Below the pieces are notes generated by a model, which was given only the letters and a program-made list of their open reading frames with translations, was not told the origin of the DNA and made no database searches. This document shows positions 4,369-5,580 of a stretch of DNA of 5,580 nucleotides, one piece after another. The position numbers and the translations under genes were made by a program. The stretch's first letter is position 1; every line of letters starts with the position of its first letter. Location: NCBI GenBank assembly GCA_003221375.1, contig QHRI01000217.1:1-5580 (forward strand). Reading direction: 5' to 3'. Origin of the DNA: Verrucomicrobiota bacterium (lineage in GTDB: Bacteria > Verrucomicrobiota > Verrucomicrobiia > Chthoniobacterales > UBA10450).

Positions 4369-5580
4369 ATGTTCACTCCGCGCTCCACGCGCTCTGAAAT
4401 TCTTGGCGCAACGAGCGCAGGATTAATCGTCGTCGTCTTTTGTCTTCTTCTTCTCTGGCACAATCCGCTCGTTTTTTGGAACGACGACTATGAGTTGTCT
4501 GTCCTGCCTGTGTTCGCCGACATGGCGCGCAGTTGGTCAGAAGGCCATTGGCCAATCTTAAGCCCGTACTCGTGGGTCTGCGGCAATCTCGCCGGGGAAT
4601 TTCAGTACGGAGTGTTCTCGGTTTTTGTAAATGCAGTCATTATCGCCGTCTGGAAATTTCCGTTCACATTTCCTCAGCAAGCAGCCGCCGTGTCCATTTC
4701 GCATCTTTTCGCTCTGGCAGTGGGCGCATTCTTGCTGGCGCGCGATCGCGAATTTTCAGTTCCCTTATCGATTTTCGTGGCGTTAATCGCTTCTTTGAAC
4801 GGTTGGATCATCTGCTGGGGCGCGACGGATTGGTTCGGAGCACTTGGTGCGTTTACATGGCTGCCGTGGGCGTGGTGGGGCGCGGCTCGCGCGATCGATC
4901 CAAACCGAAGCAAATTGAGATTTCTCTGGCCGGCGCCGTTTGTTTACCTCGTTGTGACCGGCGGATTTCCCTACACCGTCCTGATGTTATTCCTCTTGAT
5001 TGCATGGCTGGCAATCAAATCGTTGGTCGAAACTCGAAGCATTTGGTCGGTTGTGCCAATGGTCGTTGGTGTGGCACTCGGCTTCGGGTTATCGGCCCCC
5101 GCGTGGCTCGCAATTCTTGATTTGGTCCAGGGTTCAGCCCGCGAACTACAACCAGTGAGAGCGCACTGGCAATGGCTTGTCCCACCAGCAGCTTTGCCCG
5201 GCCTGATCTTGCCATGCTGGACCGTTAATTGGTCCGATTTTTCCAACCGCTATTTGCCACACACGGCAATGGAACTGGCTTGCGGGCTTGTTGCTCCGGC
5301 TGCGCTAATCGCTGGATTGGTCTGGCGCGCGCGGACGCTCGTTAGGCAAATCAAATGGGAGTTATTCTTTCTCTTATTCGTGCTCTTGCTCTCCATGCTT
5401 CCGACTGCCGGGCTTTTTCGGTGGAGTTTTCGCTGGCTGCCATTGTTTCATTTGGTTCTCGCGATCTGCGCCGCAGAAGCTTTGCACCTGCGAATGGGAT
5501 CATCCGCCCTCGCCGAGGCTACGTCGGACAGAACGGTCCTGGCTACAGCGGCGCTCGTTCTCACCGCCGGTACGGCCATT
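4369..5580 (+). CDS. Large polytopic membrane protein, possibly GT-C/YfhO-like (3' end outside window)
   Basis: An uninterrupted frame of 404 codons runs from the ATG at 4369 to the window end; a TGA at 4348 closes it upstream and AAGG lies directly against the ATG. It is very rich in hydrophobic residues, with likely membrane segments near 13-31, 83-97, 106-124, 132-151, 157-172, 188-217, 229-250, 301-318, 331-347 and 356-372. After the first segment comes a loop with NDDYELSVLPVF (38-49), then GHWPILSPYSWVCGNLAGEF (59-78) and FQYGVFSVF. An acidic pair just after membrane segment 1 followed by a G-x-x-P-x-x-x-P-Y loop is what YfhO-type and other GT-C glycosyltransferase-like proteins show, and FRWSFRWLPLFHLVLAICAA (350-369) resembles their later Arg-containing helix. 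If so it would use lipid-linked sugars in cell-envelope glycosylation. The family call is tentative, the coding call firm. Confidence 0.85.
   Translation, partial: MFTPRSTRSEILGATSAGLIVVVFCLLLLWHNPLVFWNDDYELSVLPVFADMARSWSEGHWPILSPYSWVCGNLAGEFQYGVFSVFVNAVIIAVWKFPFTFPQQAAAVSISHLFALAVGAFLLARDREFSVPLSIFVALIASLNGWIICWGATDWFGALGAFTWLPWAWWGAARAIDPNRSKLRFLWPAPFVYLVVTGGFPYTVLMLFLLIAWLAIKSLVETRSIWSVVPMVVGVALGFGLSAPAWLAILDLVQGSARELQPVRAHWQWLVPPAALPGLILPCWTVNWSDFSNRYLPHTAMELACGLVAPAALIAGLVWRARTLVRQIKWELFFLLFVLLLSMLPTAGLFRWSFRWLPLFHLVLAICAAEALHLRMGSSALAEATSDRTVLATAALVLTAGTAI

Noticed and set aside
4533..5120. A 195-codon plus-strand frame in another phase
   Set aside because: It overlaps the uninterrupted 404-codon membrane-protein frame. 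Its translation is Arg/Ser-rich and lacks membrane segments or motifs, so it is a shadow.

Overview
The window looks like a chromosomal segment from a soil-type Verrucomicrobiota bacterium, perhaps a Spartobacteria/Chthoniobacterales relative. This is an inference, not a proof. It rests on moderate GC, weak or absent Shine-Dalgarno sequences, a DUF1460 lipoprotein/secreted-type hydrolase, and a four-helix-bundle (S23/IVP) gene bordered by short GTT-phased tandem repeats, a type of intergenic sequence I associate with that phylum.

Positions 1-1810 (+) form a tightly coupled operon: the ATPase (5' end outside the window) and permease of a NitT/TauT-type ABC importer, then an HPr-like phosphocarrier. 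Both internal junctions are ATGA stop/start overlaps. The substrate-binding protein is not in view, so the substrate (sulfonate, taurine, nitrate, thiamine precursor or other) cannot be decided. The HPr gene ends nose-to-nose with a minus-strand gene (1807-2694) for an exported DUF1460 (N-acetylmuramoyl-L-alanine amidase-like) protein; the stop codons overlap, leaving no room for a terminator between them.

Positions 2695-2847 are the divergent intergenic region between the DUF1460 gene and a plus-strand metallo-beta-lactamase-fold hydrolase gene (2848-3807, NAPE-PLD/UlaG-like). It is mostly filled by a GTTA-phased 8-9 bp tandem repeat arranged as an inverted repeat around a GC-rich hairpin.

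Positions 3808-4364 are the most interesting part. A four-helix-bundle (S23/IVP family) ORF is bracketed by long imperfect inverted repeats, each built of about five 7-bp units (AACGYYN on the left, its complement on the right) plus a conserved 10-bp inner block. The unit is packed between the stop codon of the hydrolase gene and the start of the next gene. It resembles a free-standing version of the intervening sequences of 23S rRNA (S23 ORF inside a base-paired stem) and may be a small non-autonomous mobile element.

Positions 4369-5580 hold the first 404 codons of a large polytopic membrane protein, probably GT-C/YfhO-like, running off the window end. No tRNA, rRNA, CRISPR array or transposase gene was seen. 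No stretch over 300 bases lacks a gene.
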